From: an uncultured Lachnospiraceae bacterium
Lineage (GTDB): Bacteria > Bacillota > Clostridia > Lachnospirales > Lachnospiraceae
Length of the DNA stretch: 64,000 nucleotides
Direction of reading: 5' to 3'
Assembly (NCBI GenBank): GCA_947626985.1
Contig: CANQUG010000007.1
Coordinates: 1 to 64,000, forward strand
The first letter of the stretch is position 1, and each line of letters begins with the position of its first letter. A program made the translations under genes and the position numbers. The notes under the pieces were generated by a model, which searched no databases, had not been told where the DNA came from, and saw only the letters and a list, made by a program, of their open reading frames with translations. Below, piece after piece: positions 8,462-16,609 of this stretch.

Positions 8462-8505
8462 GGGCCGAGAAGGACTGAAAATTCATATGAACCGGAAGCC
8501 CCTTT

Positions 8506-8585
8506 TTCATGGAAGATTTCCGGGAAGTTCTCATCCCTCTTCCAGTTCATGGAAGATTTCCGGGAGGTTCTCACCCCTCTTCCAG
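8506..8585. repeat. 40-bp tandem duplication over the 3' end of the CBS gene
   Basis: Two adjacent 40-bp copies (8506-8545 and 8546-8585) differ at only two positions; the first bases of a third copy follow. The second copy contains the stop codon and last residues (LEEG) of the CBS-domain gene; the first copy repeats this beyond the stop. Confidence 0.8.
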
Positions 8586-8996
8586 TTCATGGAATTTTTT
8601 CAGCTCTTTGTAACAGTATTTGATGATCTCTTTTCGGGTGATGATGCCGATGAAGTAGCCCTGGTCGTCCACCACCGGTACGAAGTTCTGATTGATTGCC
8701 TTGTCCAGAAGATCTTCCATTTTCGCATTCGCATGAACCGGTTTATAATTCGCTCTGCGGGGTACGGCCATGATGGGCACATTCTCCGCGGATTTCATAT
8801 CAAAGGTGTTCAGCCGCTTGATTCCCCACAGAAGGTCTCCCTCGGAAATGGTTCCCGTATATTTTCCGTCCATGCTGAGGATGGGAATGCAGGAAAACTT
8901 CCGGTGCTCCATCTTTTCGATGGTCTGTCTCAGAGTTTCATTTTCAAAAATATAAGCGATTTCACTTTTCGGAGTTAAAAAAAACAATATATTCAC
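8571..8996 (-). CDS. CBS-domain pair protein
   Basis: 141 residues made of two CBS motifs forming one Bateman module: the first around residues 1-55 (KFSCIPILSMDGKYTGTISEGDLLWGI), the second around 75-130 (NQNFVPVVDDQGYFIGIITRKEIIKYC). Such stand-alone modules bind adenine nucleotides or related ligands and act as sensors; the partner is unknown. Start is GTG 8996 with GAGG about ten bases upstream. The 3' end lies in a fresh 40-bp tandem duplication. It is monocistronic. Confidence 0.85.
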   Translation of the reverse strand: MNILFFLTPKSEIAYIFENETLRQTIEKMEHRKFSCIPILSMDGKYTGTISEGDLLWGIKRLNTFDMKSAENVPIMAVPRRANYKPVHANAKMEDLLDKAINQNFVPVVDDQGYFIGIITRKEIIKYCYKELKKFHELEEG

Positions 8997-9191
8997 GCCT
9001 GATACCTCATCTTGATTTCTGTTCTGTCTGATTTTTTTATAAGCTTTTTATAAGCAGTGCTAACAGGAGGAAGATGCCGGATATATATGTACCTTCCTTC
9101 GGCAGGACGCTGAATGACCCGGAGTCATGAGCCTTTGAAAAATGTTTCCTGATTCTTACAGCAGTTTATCAGAAGACAGGCAGGCAGCTGT

Positions 9192-9285
9192 AAAGCAAAC
9201 TTTCTTCTGCCATATTCATACTCAGGATCGCCGCCATGAGCAGCCTGGGCATGCAAAGCGAATTTTCTTCTGTCATATTCATACT
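9192..9285. repeat. Two imperfect 31-bp direct repeats in the gap 8997-9426
   Basis: Copies at 9192-9222 and 9255-9285 share AAAGC, TTTTCTTCTG and CATATTCATACT and are 63 bases apart. They fall in a 430-base gap between asnA and the CBS gene. The only open frame over them (61 codons, reverse) simply reflects the repeat. I see no other gene or terminator in this gap. Confidence 0.55.
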
Positions 9286-9426
9286 GGAGAAAATCAGGGC
9301 AGTTCCCCATAACTACTCATATGATAGTATGGCGATACTGCCCTGTCAATTAAGGATTTATAAAATTTTTAAAAAGTTTCCGTAGGGTTTCCGTAGAGTT
9401 TCCGTGGAAGCTTTCGGGGAAGACGC

Positions 9427-10434
9427 CTACAGAAGCTGGATGCCTCTGGCCTCGGCTTCCTCTGTCACTTCTTTGGGCCACAGGGAGGAGTGCACCTCGC
9501 CGATGTGGGCTTTGCGCAGGAAGAACATACAGATTCTGGACTGACCGATGCCTCCGCCGATGGTGTAGGGAAGCTCTTTGTTCAGGATTGCCTTCTGGAA
9601 GGGAAGCTCTCTGCGGTCGTCGCAGCCCGCGATGGTGAGCTGGCGGTCCAGGGAGTTTTCGTCCACGCGGATTCCCATGGAGGAGAGCTCCAGAGCGATA
9701 TCCAGTACCGGATAGTAGACCAGAATGTCTCCGTTTAATTCCCAGTCGTCGTAGTCCGGGGCGCGGCCGTCATGGCGCTCGCCGTTGGTGAGGTATTTTC
9801 CTACCTGCATAAGGAATACGGCGCCTTTTTCCTTTACGATTTTATATTCCCGTTCCTTGGGAGTGCAGTCGGGATAAAGGTCCAGCAGCTCCTGGGCGGT
9901 GATGAAATAAATATCCTTCGGCAGGATTTCTTCGATGTAATCGTACTGAACCGCCATGTATTTTTCGGTTTTCCGGAGGGCGCTGTAGATACTGCGGACG
10001 GTTTCCTTCAGAGTTTCCACTGTGCGCTCCTCTTTGTCAATGATTTTTTCCCAGTCCCACTGGTCCACATATACAGAGTGGATATTATCCACGTCCTCGT
10101 CCCGGCGGATGGCGATCATGTCGGTGTACAGGCCCTCTCCATGGGTGAAGCCGTATTTTTTCAGCGCGTAGCGTTTCCATTTCGCAAGAGAGTGAACGAT
10201 CTCCGCGTGCTCCTCCTGGCCCTTGATGTCAAAGCTCACCGGGCGTTCCACGCCGTTCAGGTTATCGTTCAGGCCGGTGCTGGGGGCCACGAACACAGGG
10301 GCGGAAACACGGAGCAGGTTCAGCTTTTTGGACAGAGTCTGCTGAAAGAAGTCCTTGACGGTTTTGATGGCGACTTGGGTGTCGTACAGGTTCAGGTCTG
10401 CCCGGTACCCTTCCGGGATTTTGATAGATTCCAT
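9427..10434 (-). CDS. asnA: Aspartate--ammonia ligase
   Basis: Makes asparagine from aspartate, ATP and ammonia in the cytoplasm; AsnA resembles class II aminoacyl-tRNA synthetase cores. The 335-residue product is the normal length and has the family blocks SAPVFVAPSTGLNDNLNG, the VYVDQWDWE segment and the C-terminal GGGIGQSRICMFFLRKAHIGEVH, which contains the class II motif 3 arginine. ATG 10434 was preferred over an upstream in-frame ATG at 10464 because GAGGAGG lies 8 bases before it and family proteins begin near this point. It has its own promoter, divergent from the zinc-ribbon gene. Confidence 0.96.
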   Translation of the reverse strand: MESIKIPEGYRADLNLYDTQVAIKTVKDFFQQTLSKKLNLLRVSAPVFVAPSTGLNDNLNGVERPVSFDIKGQEEHAEIVHSLAKWKRYALKKYGFTHGEGLYTDMIAIRRDEDVDNIHSVYVDQWDWEKIIDKEERTVETLKETVRSIYSALRKTEKYMAVQYDYIEEILPKDIYFITAQELLDLYPDCTPKEREYKIVKEKGAVFLMQVGKYLTNGERHDGRAPDYDDWELNGDILVYYPVLDIALELSSMGIRVDENSLDRQLTIAGCDDRRELPFQKAILNKELPYTIGGGIGQSRICMFFLRKAHIGEVHSSLWPKEVTEEAEARGIQLL

Positions 10435-10470
10435 AATAATATCCTCCTCGTAAATGATATCCAAAAAGTA

Positions 10471-10499
10471 ATTATATCAGGAAGTATCTGACATTGCAA
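10471..10499 (-). promoter_or_regulatory. Predicted promoter of asnA
   Basis: Reverse-strand TTGCAA (10494-10499), 17-base spacer, TATAAT (10471-10476). Leader about 30 bases, leaving no room for a T-box or other leader element. Confidence 0.6.
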
Positions 10500-10507
10500 T
10501 TTTCATC

Positions 10508-10536
10508 TTGAAAGATTTTGTGAAACTATTTACAAT
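10508..10536 (+). promoter_or_regulatory. Predicted promoter of the zinc-ribbon protein gene
   Basis: TTGAAA (10508-10513), 17-base spacer, TACAAT (10531-10536). Back to back with the asnA promoter; the -35 boxes are 8 bases apart. Confidence 0.55.
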
Positions 10537-10618
10537 GAAACCAGCAGACGTCATATGTGCAGCATATGAGCGGCGGGGTATGGTTATGTGCGGGAACAGT
10601 GCGCAAAGGGAGGAGATT

Positions 10619-11599
10619 ATGAGCAGACAATGCCAGTTGTGCGGCGGGCCGGTGGTGAACGGCAGGTGCACGCTCTGCGGGATGCCTTACCGCAGTGATG
10701 AGATATTGTATCATTTGAACGAAAACCGGCGGGATCATTATGAGCACGCGTCCAGGCGAGCGCGGAAAATCATGAAGAACCAGGAGATTCCGGCAGCCGA
10801 CAGGAAAAATGACCGTTTGTCAGGCAAAAGCTCCGGCGGCTCAGGAAAAGATCCGGCGGGGAGCAGGTCTTCTGCAGCGGGCCGGTCTGATGCCCGGCCG
10901 GGGGCACAGGCGGTGAAATCCGGAGTGGAAAAGATGCCGGGGAGCGGTCAGACCATGAAGTCCGGCCCGGAAAGGATGCCGGGAAGCAGTCAGGCCGTAA
11001 ATTCCGGAGCGGAAAGGATGCCGGAAAGTGGTCAGAACGTGAAAGCCGGTTCAGCCGGCGGGGGAGAGCGGAAGGGAAACAGAGACGCAGGTACTCGGAC
11101 AGCCGCCTCCAGGGAAAGAAACGTATGGCTGGAAAAGGAGCGCAAAAAGAGCGGAAAGCCCTGGAATGAGAAGAAAAAAAGAGGAGTGACGAAGCTTTCC
11201 GTTCTCATAATTGTTCTGGTCGTTCTGCTTCTGACCGTTCCTTCAGCGGCGGCGAGATTTTTTTACCGCTATCATACCGAAAACGACGACAGGAACTATT
11301 ATCGCCGGATGATGGAGGAGGGGGAATATGTGGGGTATCTTTCTCCTGAACAGCAGCTGCTTGTGGGGGAGGAGATCAGAGCCGGACAGTACCTCCTCTA
11401 TGCGGCGGAAGGGACTGCCCACGTCCGGATCGACGAGCGGATCAGTGCTTTTGGCGACTACAGCTTCGAAAACTTTACCCTGGATGGGAATGATCCCTGG
11501 AGACTGATGGATCTCAGAGCAGGCCAGATGGTTTCCTTCTCTTCGGAAAACAGACAGGAGGGACGGCTGGAATTTTATTTTGTCCCTGAAAACTCCTGA
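10619..11599 (+). CDS. Membrane protein with N-terminal zinc ribbon and repeat-containing linker, function unknown
   Basis: 326 residues. Residues 5-20 hold two CxxC knuckles (Cys5, 8, 17, 20), a short zinc ribbon as in zinc-ribbon domain membrane proteins. A long Ser/Gly/Arg-rich linker follows and contains three 14-residue repeats (about 98-140) of the type KSGxERMPGSxQ. One membrane helix lies at about 193-212 and is preceded by Lys/Arg, so the ribbon is inside and the last ~110 residues are outside. The outer part contains short beta-like segments (GQYLLYAAEGTAHVRIDERI). No catalytic motif is visible. ATG 10619 has AAAGGGAGGAG upstream. Monocistronic. Confidence 0.7.
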   Translation: MSRQCQLCGGPVVNGRCTLCGMPYRSDEILYHLNENRRDHYEHASRRARKIMKNQEIPAADRKNDRLSGKSSGGSGKDPAGSRSSAAGRSDARPGAQAVKSGVEKMPGSGQTMKSGPERMPGSSQAVNSGAERMPESGQNVKAGSAGGGERKGNRDAGTRTAASRERNVWLEKERKKSGKPWNEKKKRGVTKLSVLIIVLVVLLLTVPSAAARFFYRYHTENDDRNYYRRMMEEGEYVGYLSPEQQLLVGEEIRAGQYLLYAAEGTAHVRIDERISAFGDYSFENFTLDGNDPWRLMDLRAGQMVSFSSENRQEGRLEFYFVPENS

Positions 11600-11760
11600 A
11601 ACTCCTGAAACCCTTGAAAATCTCTTGAAAACACCCTGAAAGCAAACTGAAATTTCCTCTTCCCTTTTTCGGAGACATGTGATATACTCGTGTAAGCAAC
11701 ACCAGATATGGGAAAAATTTCTGGATGAACCCAAGATGTTGTATATTGGAGTGCTATTGT

Positions 11761-11829
11761 ATGATATATGTAATTGAGAAAGGAAGGAGGAGCGTACGAA
11801 GGCAAGCTTCGATCACGGGAATCGTATGA
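11761..11829 (+). CDS. Candidate 22-residue leader peptide overlapping the nrdD start
   Basis: ATG 11761 with GGAG nine bases upstream opens a 22-codon frame whose TGA overlaps the nrdD ATG (ATGA at 11826-11829). Its first five codons (MIYVI) are identical to those of nrdD because a 16-bp direct repeat covers both starts. The peptide is basic afterwards (GRRSVRRQ). The strong AAGGAAGGAGG sequence lies inside this frame, some 36 bases before the nrdD ATG, too far to serve it directly, so coupling through this frame is plausible. It may instead be a small duplication without function. Confidence 0.4.
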   Translation: MIYVIEKGRRSVRRQASITGIV

Positions 11830-13961
11830 TATATGTAATAAAGAAAGACGGAACAAGGGAAGAGTTTAATCCGCAGAAGATCGTAGTGGCTGTGAATAAA
11901 TCGGCGGCCCGAATTTTGTACACTTTTTCTGAGGAGGAGAAGGATTTTATCTGCCGGTTTGCCCAGGAGCACGCGGAGTCTCTGGGGAAAGAGGAGATTC
12001 AGATTCAGGAGATGCACAATATCGTGGAGGGCGCTCTGGAGAGAGTAAATCCCGCCGTGGCCAAGAGCTATCGTGATTACCGGAACTATAAGCTGGATTT
12101 CATCCATATGATGGATGACGTGTATACCAAGAGCCAGGCCATCCGGTACATCGGGGATAAGAGCAATGCCAATACGGACAGCGCTCTGGTGGCTACCAAG
12201 AGAAGCCTGATCTTCAACGAACTGAACAAGGAGCTTTACAGGAAGTTTTTTATGAACCGGAATGAGCTCCAGGCCTGCAAGGACGGATATATTTACATTC
12301 ATGATCAGTCCGCGCGTCTGGATACCATGAACTGCTGCCTCTTCGATGTGGAGTCTGTGCTCCGGGGCGGCTTTGAGATGGGGAACGTGTGGTACAATGA
12401 GCCCAAGACTCTGGATACCGCCTTTGACGTGATGGGAGATATCATTCTCAGCACTGCGGCGCAGCAGTACGGCGGCTTTACCGTGCCGGAGGTGGATAAG
12501 ATCCTGGCTCCCTACGCTCAGAAGAGCTACGACAAGTATATCCGGGAATTTCTGAAGTATTCGGATCCGAGCTGGAGCGGCCGGGAGGAGAAGGCCATCG
12601 AGTACGCTCTGGACAAGGTGCGCCGGGACTATGATCAGGGCTGGCAGGGTATTGAGTATAAGCTGAATACGGTGGGATCCTCCAGAGGAGATTATCCCTT
12701 TGTGACGGTGACTCTCGGTCTTGGAACCAGCCAGTTTGAGAAGATGTGCAATATTTCCCTTCTGGAGGTTCACAAGGGAGGACAGGGGAAGGACGGCAGG
12801 AAGAAGCCGGTGCTGTTCCCGAAGATTGTGTTCCTGTACGATGAAAATCTTCACGGGCCCGGGAAATGCTGTGAGGATGTCTTTGAGGCAGGCGTGGACT
12901 GCTCTTCCAAGACCATGTATCCCGACTGGCTTTCCCTCACGGGGAAGGGCTATATCGCCAGCATGTACAAGCGGTACGGGAAGGTGATCAGTCCCATGGG
13001 ATGCCGGGCGTTTCTGAGTCCCTGGTATGAGCGGGGCGGCATGAATCCCGCGGACGAGAATGACAAACCTGTTTTTGTGGGACGGTTTAACGTGGGTGCG
13101 GTGAGTCTTCATCTGCCCATGATTCTGGCGAAAGCGCGGTCCGAGAGCAGAGATTTTTATGAGGTGCTGGACTTTTATCTGGAGATGATCCGGAACCTTC
13201 ATATTCGTACTTATGAGTATCTGGGGCAGATGCGCGCTTCCACCAATCCTCTGGCTTACTGCGAAGGCGGTTTTTACGGCGGCCATCTGCAGCCCCATGA
13301 GAAGATCGGGAAGATTCTCAAGCCCATGACGGCGTCCTTCGGCATCACGGCGCTGAATGAGCTGCAGGAGCTGTACAATGGAAAATCCATCGCCGAGGAC
13401 GGTCAGTTTGCCCTGGATGTGCTGAAATATATTAATGATAAGGTAAATCAGTATAAGCAGGAGGACGGTTATCTGTATGCCATTTACGGCACGCCGGCCG
13501 AGAGCCTGTGCGGCCTTCAGGTGGAGCAGTTCCGGAAAATGTACGGCATTGTTGCGGGAGTGTCCGACAGACCGTATGTGAGCAACAGCTTCCATTGTCA
13601 TGTGACGGAGGATGTGACGCCTATTGAGAAGCAGGATCTGGAGGGACGTTTCTGGGAGCTTTGCAACGGCGGGAAGATCCAGTATGTGCGCTATCCCATC
13701 GACTATAACAGGGAGGCTATCCGTACATTGATCCGCAGGGCCATGGATTTGGGCTATTATGAGGGCGTGAATCTTTCTCTGGCCTACTGCGACGACTGCG
13801 GGCACCAGGAGCTGGAGATGGATGTGTGTCCGGTATGCGGCTCCAGGAATTTGACGAAGATCGACCGGATGAACGGGTATCTTTCCTACAGCCGGGTTCA
13901 CGGGGACACGCGGCTGAATGCGGCGAAGATGGCGGAGATCGCGGAACGGAAGTCCATGTGA
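11826..13961 (+). CDS. nrdD: Anaerobic (class III) ribonucleoside-triphosphate reductase
   Basis: Glycyl-radical enzyme making dNTPs from NTPs without oxygen, 711 residues. The N-terminal ~90 residues form an ATP-cone (KKDGTREEFNPQKIVVAVNKSA) for allosteric control. The C-terminal zinc site has four cysteines at 655, 658, 668 and 671, and the radical glycine is Gly684 in RMNGYL. The activating radical-SAM partner NrdG is not adjacent: the next gene is a LacI regulator. No clear NrdR box pair was found upstream. Translation start is in an ATGA overlap with a short leader frame. Followed by a strong terminator. Confidence 0.95.
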   Translation: MIYVIKKDGTREEFNPQKIVVAVNKSAARILYTFSEEEKDFICRFAQEHAESLGKEEIQIQEMHNIVEGALERVNPAVAKSYRDYRNYKLDFIHMMDDVYTKSQAIRYIGDKSNANTDSALVATKRSLIFNELNKELYRKFFMNRNELQACKDGYIYIHDQSARLDTMNCCLFDVESVLRGGFEMGNVWYNEPKTLDTAFDVMGDIILSTAAQQYGGFTVPEVDKILAPYAQKSYDKYIREFLKYSDPSWSGREEKAIEYALDKVRRDYDQGWQGIEYKLNTVGSSRGDYPFVTVTLGLGTSQFEKMCNISLLEVHKGGQGKDGRKKPVLFPKIVFLYDENLHGPGKCCEDVFEAGVDCSSKTMYPDWLSLTGKGYIASMYKRYGKVISPMGCRAFLSPWYERGGMNPADENDKPVFVGRFNVGAVSLHLPMILAKARSESRDFYEVLDFYLEMIRNLHIRTYEYLGQMRASTNPLAYCEGGFYGGHLQPHEKIGKILKPMTASFGITALNELQELYNGKSIAEDGQFALDVLKYINDKVNQYKQEDGYLYAIYGTPAESLCGLQVEQFRKMYGIVAGVSDRPYVSNSFHCHVTEDVTPIEKQDLEGRFWELCNGGKIQYVRYPIDYNREAIRTLIRRAMDLGYYEGVNLSLAYCDDCGHQELEMDVCPVCGSRNLTKIDRMNGYLSYSRVHGDTRLNAAKMAEIAERKSM

Positions 13962-13990
13962 GAGGATTGTATAATTTTTAAGAGACGGGG

Positions 13991-14022
13991 GAAGGCTGCC
14001 GGGGACTGGCAGCCTTCTTTTC
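13991..14022 (+). terminator. Rho-independent terminator of nrdD
   Basis: GAAGGCTGCC and GGCAGCCTTC form a perfect 10-bp stem with a 7-nt loop, followed by TTTTCT, 30 bases after the nrdD stop. Confidence 0.85.
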
Positions 14023-14138
14023 TCAGCTGATTCTGCCGGGGCTTTTTGCTTCGCCAAACGGCAGATTTTGCATCAGCGAATGCTGACGTGCCTGAACAAA
14101 AAACTAAAAATTTTTCAGAAACTTCACGTTAAAAACTA

Positions 14139-14176
14139 TTGACAAAAAGAAAATTAAATTTATACTTAAATTTAAG
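14139..14176 (+). promoter_or_regulatory. Promoter of the LacI gene with overlapping palindrome
   Basis: TTGACA (14139-14144), 16 bases, TATACT (14161-14166). The palindrome CTTAAATTTAAG (14165-14176) overlaps the -10 box and start site; an autoregulatory operator here is an inference. Confidence 0.6.
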
Positions 14177-14198
14177 TTAAATGTATGGGGGTTTTAGA

Positions 14199-15257
14199 AT
14201 GAACAACGTGAGGTTAGCTGACATTGCGGAACGGGTGGGCGTCAGTATCGTGACGGTGCATAACGCGCTTGCGGGACGCCGGGGCGTCAGCGATGAAGTG
14301 AGGGATAAGATTCTTAGAGAAGCGGACGCCATGGGATATCAACAGAAGAGGCCGGCGCCCGTCCGTGACAAAAGCCGCCGTCTGAAGCATATCGGGGTGA
14401 TCATTTCGGAGAAATATCTGGCGGATTATACCACATATTACTGGAAAATGTATCAGGAGATGGCTATAGCGGCTACAGATAAAAACTGCATTGTGGCGGT
14501 GGAGGTCCTCAGGCACGAGACGGAGGATCATCTGATCCTGCCCCGCATGCTGGAGGAGGACACGGTGGACGGCCTGATCGTGCTGGGCGCCATTCACAGA
14601 GAATATATCGCCCTCATGCAGGAAAATACCGATATTCCCCTTGTGTTTCTGGATTATTACGACTGTGAGCTGGCGAGAAACGCGGTGGTTGCCGACGACT
14701 TTTACGGGATGTACCAGATGACGGAGTACCTTTTTGAAAGAGGATTCCAGGAACTGGCTTACGTGGGCTCCATTCATGCTACCAGCAGTATTATGGACCG
14801 TTACTGCGGTTTTTACAAGGCCATGCTGGAGCACGGGAAGCAGCCGCGGCCGGACTGGCTGATGGAGGATCGGGATGAGATCGGATATATTCATCTTGCC
14901 CTTCCTGAGGAAATGCCCCAGGCCTTTGTGTGCAACTGCGATCTGGTGGCGGGGATGCTGATCCAGGAGCTGGAAAAGCAGGGCTATCAGGTTCCGGAGG
15001 ACATTTCCGTGGTTGGTTTTGACAATTACGTGTATCCCGGCTTTCCGGACAAACAGGTGACTACCTATGAGCCGGACATGAAGGCCATGGCAGCCGCCGC
15101 TCTGGATAAAGCTTTAAAGCAGATTAAAAATCCGGAAAATTCCGGAAAGCTGGAGGTGATCTCCGGGCGGATCGTGGAAAAGAACAGTGTCCGGAATACT
15201 GCCTCGCCGTACAGCGGGGAGAAATCCGCCGTCAGTCAGGAGCTAATGTCCGGCTGA
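14199..15257 (+). CDS. LacI/GalR-family transcriptional regulator
   Basis: 352 residues. The N-terminal helix-turn-helix RLADIAERVGVSIVTVHNALAGRRGVS is the LacI type, with an unusual VHNAL in place of the common VSRAL at the hinge-side recognition helix. A type I periplasmic-binding-like sugar-sensing domain follows (HIGVIISEKY, LPRMLEEDTVDGLIVLG, DISVVGFDNY). Likely controls the adjacent sugar ABC/GH36 operon in response to a saccharide. ATG 14199 (GGGGG upstream) is preferred to ATG 14181, which lacks a ribosome site. Its 3' end overlaps the convergent AraC gene by 15 bases. Confidence 0.9.
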   Translation: MNNVRLADIAERVGVSIVTVHNALAGRRGVSDEVRDKILREADAMGYQQKRPAPVRDKSRRLKHIGVIISEKYLADYTTYYWKMYQEMAIAATDKNCIVAVEVLRHETEDHLILPRMLEEDTVDGLIVLGAIHREYIALMQENTDIPLVFLDYYDCELARNAVVADDFYGMYQMTEYLFERGFQELAYVGSIHATSSIMDRYCGFYKAMLEHGKQPRPDWLMEDRDEIGYIHLALPEEMPQAFVCNCDLVAGMLIQELEKQGYQVPEDISVVGFDNYVYPGFPDKQVTTYEPDMKAMAAAALDKALKQIKNPENSGKLEVISGRIVEKNSVRNTASPYSGEKSAVSQELMSG

Positions 15258-16214
15258 ACGGAAGGCGCCGGGAGTCATCCCGGTTTCCATTTTAAATAGA
15301 TGAACAAAGTGATTAATATTTTCGTAGCCCAGTCTGCTGCTGATCTCCTGTACCTGCAGGTTTGTGTTCAGCAGCAGTTTTTTTGCCTCGCGGATGCGCA
15401 CTCTGTTGAAGTCCTTTAGCGGCGAAATGTGAAAGGCGGCCTGGTATTCACGGCAGAGCCGGTAGCGGCTGACTCCGTACAGGGATTCCAGGTCCGGGAG
15501 GGAGAATGTGAGGTTGGCGCAGTCGTGAATGTATCTGTGCAGATCCTGCAGGTAGGAAGGGACTTTCGGCTCCGTCTCCCTGCTGCGGGGAAGCGAGGAT
15601 ATGCAGGCTTCGGAGAGAATATCTGTAAGGATCCGGTGCATATACAGAAGAGAGGCGGGACGGATCCCGGCCGGCAGTGCCCCCAGTTCTTCCGTCCAGA
15701 AGGCCATGGCCGGGTTTCCGGAACCGGTGGTGAGATAAAAATGGTTCAAAAACGGAAGGAAATCCTGTAAAGGAGCTCCGTCCAGATGAAACAGTCTGAA
15801 GGACCAGGGCAAAAGGGAAGAGCGAAGACGGCAGGCACCGGCACAGTCAAAAAGCAGTACGCTGCCGGTGCTGAGCGGAAGAACGGATCTGCCGGAGACA
15901 AACTCGCCGCTCCCCCTCAGGGAGGAAAGGACAAAAAGTCCCCCGGAGCGCTGAATGGAGAAAGACAGGGGCGCGGAGACGTCTGTCCGCCCTCCGGCTG
16001 TCAGATGCAGGTAACGTTCCGGCCGGACAGAAATCTGGTCTTCCGGGGCATACCGGTAGCAGACAGGTAGCAGGTCTTCCGCCGTAATGCCGCCGTCCGC
16101 TGCTGCGGAGATGGCGATGGATTTTAAAAGTGCGTGATAAGGATCTGCTGCGGACTTTGTTCTTTCTTTCTCTGTATTTATATTCGAATCTATATTGTTC
16201 ATATCTATATTCAT
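15243..16214 (-). CDS. AraC-family transcriptional regulator
   Basis: About 323 residues. The C-terminal ~100 residues carry two helix-turn-helix units (FSLPDLESLYGVSRYRLCREYQ and VQEISSRLGYENINHFVHLFK) and end with the family sequence TGMTPGAFR. The N-terminal part resembles a cupin-like sugar-binding arm (SVRPERYLHLTAGG, LPLSTGSVLLFD). It probably regulates the neighbouring transporter genes. The first ~17 residues (Asn/Ile/Asp-rich) are encoded by an A/T-rich short repeat array and no ribosome site is visible, so the true start is uncertain; ATG 16202 is an alternative. It is transcribed toward, and overlaps, the LacI gene end. Confidence 0.85.
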   Translation of the reverse strand: MNIDMNNIDSNINTEKERTKSAADPYHALLKSIAISAAADGGITAEDLLPVCYRYAPEDQISVRPERYLHLTAGGRTDVSAPLSFSIQRSGGLFVLSSLRGSGEFVSGRSVLPLSTGSVLLFDCAGACRLRSSLLPWSFRLFHLDGAPLQDFLPFLNHFYLTTGSGNPAMAFWTEELGALPAGIRPASLLYMHRILTDILSEACISSLPRSRETEPKVPSYLQDLHRYIHDCANLTFSLPDLESLYGVSRYRLCREYQAAFHISPLKDFNRVRIREAKKLLLNTNLQVQEISSRLGYENINHFVHLFKMETGMTPGAFRSAGH

Positions 16215-16310
16215 ATCTGTATTTATATTGCACTTATATTTGTAATCATATTTGTAATCATATTTGTACTTATATCTGTACTCATATACATATTTATATC
16301 TGTATTCATG
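16171..16310. repeat. Degenerate 12-bp tandem array at the 5' end of the AraC gene
   Basis: Six consecutive 12-mers of the type TYTGTAHTYATA run from 16239 to 16310 (two of them identical, TTTGTAATCATA), with more degenerate copies back to 16171. The array spans the upstream region and the first codons of the AraC gene. The unit is too short for CRISPR and the copies are diverged. Confidence 0.75.
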
Positions 16311-16413
16311 CCTTTTTCCATGACTTTTCTGGTTTTTAAAATCTTTCCGGATGATTCACCGATTGTTTTTATCAGTTCGCCGCAATTCAGTTGTTGCTGT
16401 CTGAATTATGATA

Positions 16414-16549
16414 TTTGCGGATACCGGGCTTTGCAGATATAGGGTCTGCCGATACAAGACGCTGCAGAACCGGATTTTGCAGATATAGATTTTGCAGATA
16501 CGGAGGTTTGCAGTACAGCACCTTGCAGGTACAGATCTTTGTAAGTATA
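16414..16549. repeat. Degenerate 14-17 bp tandem array (TTTGCAGATAYxG)
   Basis: About nine successive units beginning TTTGCAGATA or close variants (for example near 16430, 16477, 16490, 16507, 16522), each 14-17 bases. It is a different motif from the array just to its left. It lies in the 661-base gap 16215-16875 between the AraC gene and the sugar-binding protein. No gene is seen in the gap. Confidence 0.65.
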
Positions 16550-16609
16550 AATTGAAGATGAAGATACAGGCCTGTACAGCTCGGCGAATGCGGTATGTTT
16601 ATGATACTC

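Noticed and set aside
9125..9310. 61-codon reverse open frame
   Set aside because: It only translates the two imperfect 31-bp repeats and has no ribosome site or recognised motif.
11680..11825. NrdR boxes before nrdD
   Set aside because: Some TATATA-like words occur but no pair matches the ACACTATATATAGTGT type with proper spacing.
16171..16549. CRISPR array
   Set aside because: Units are 12-17 bp, degenerate and without unique spacers; no cas genes are present.
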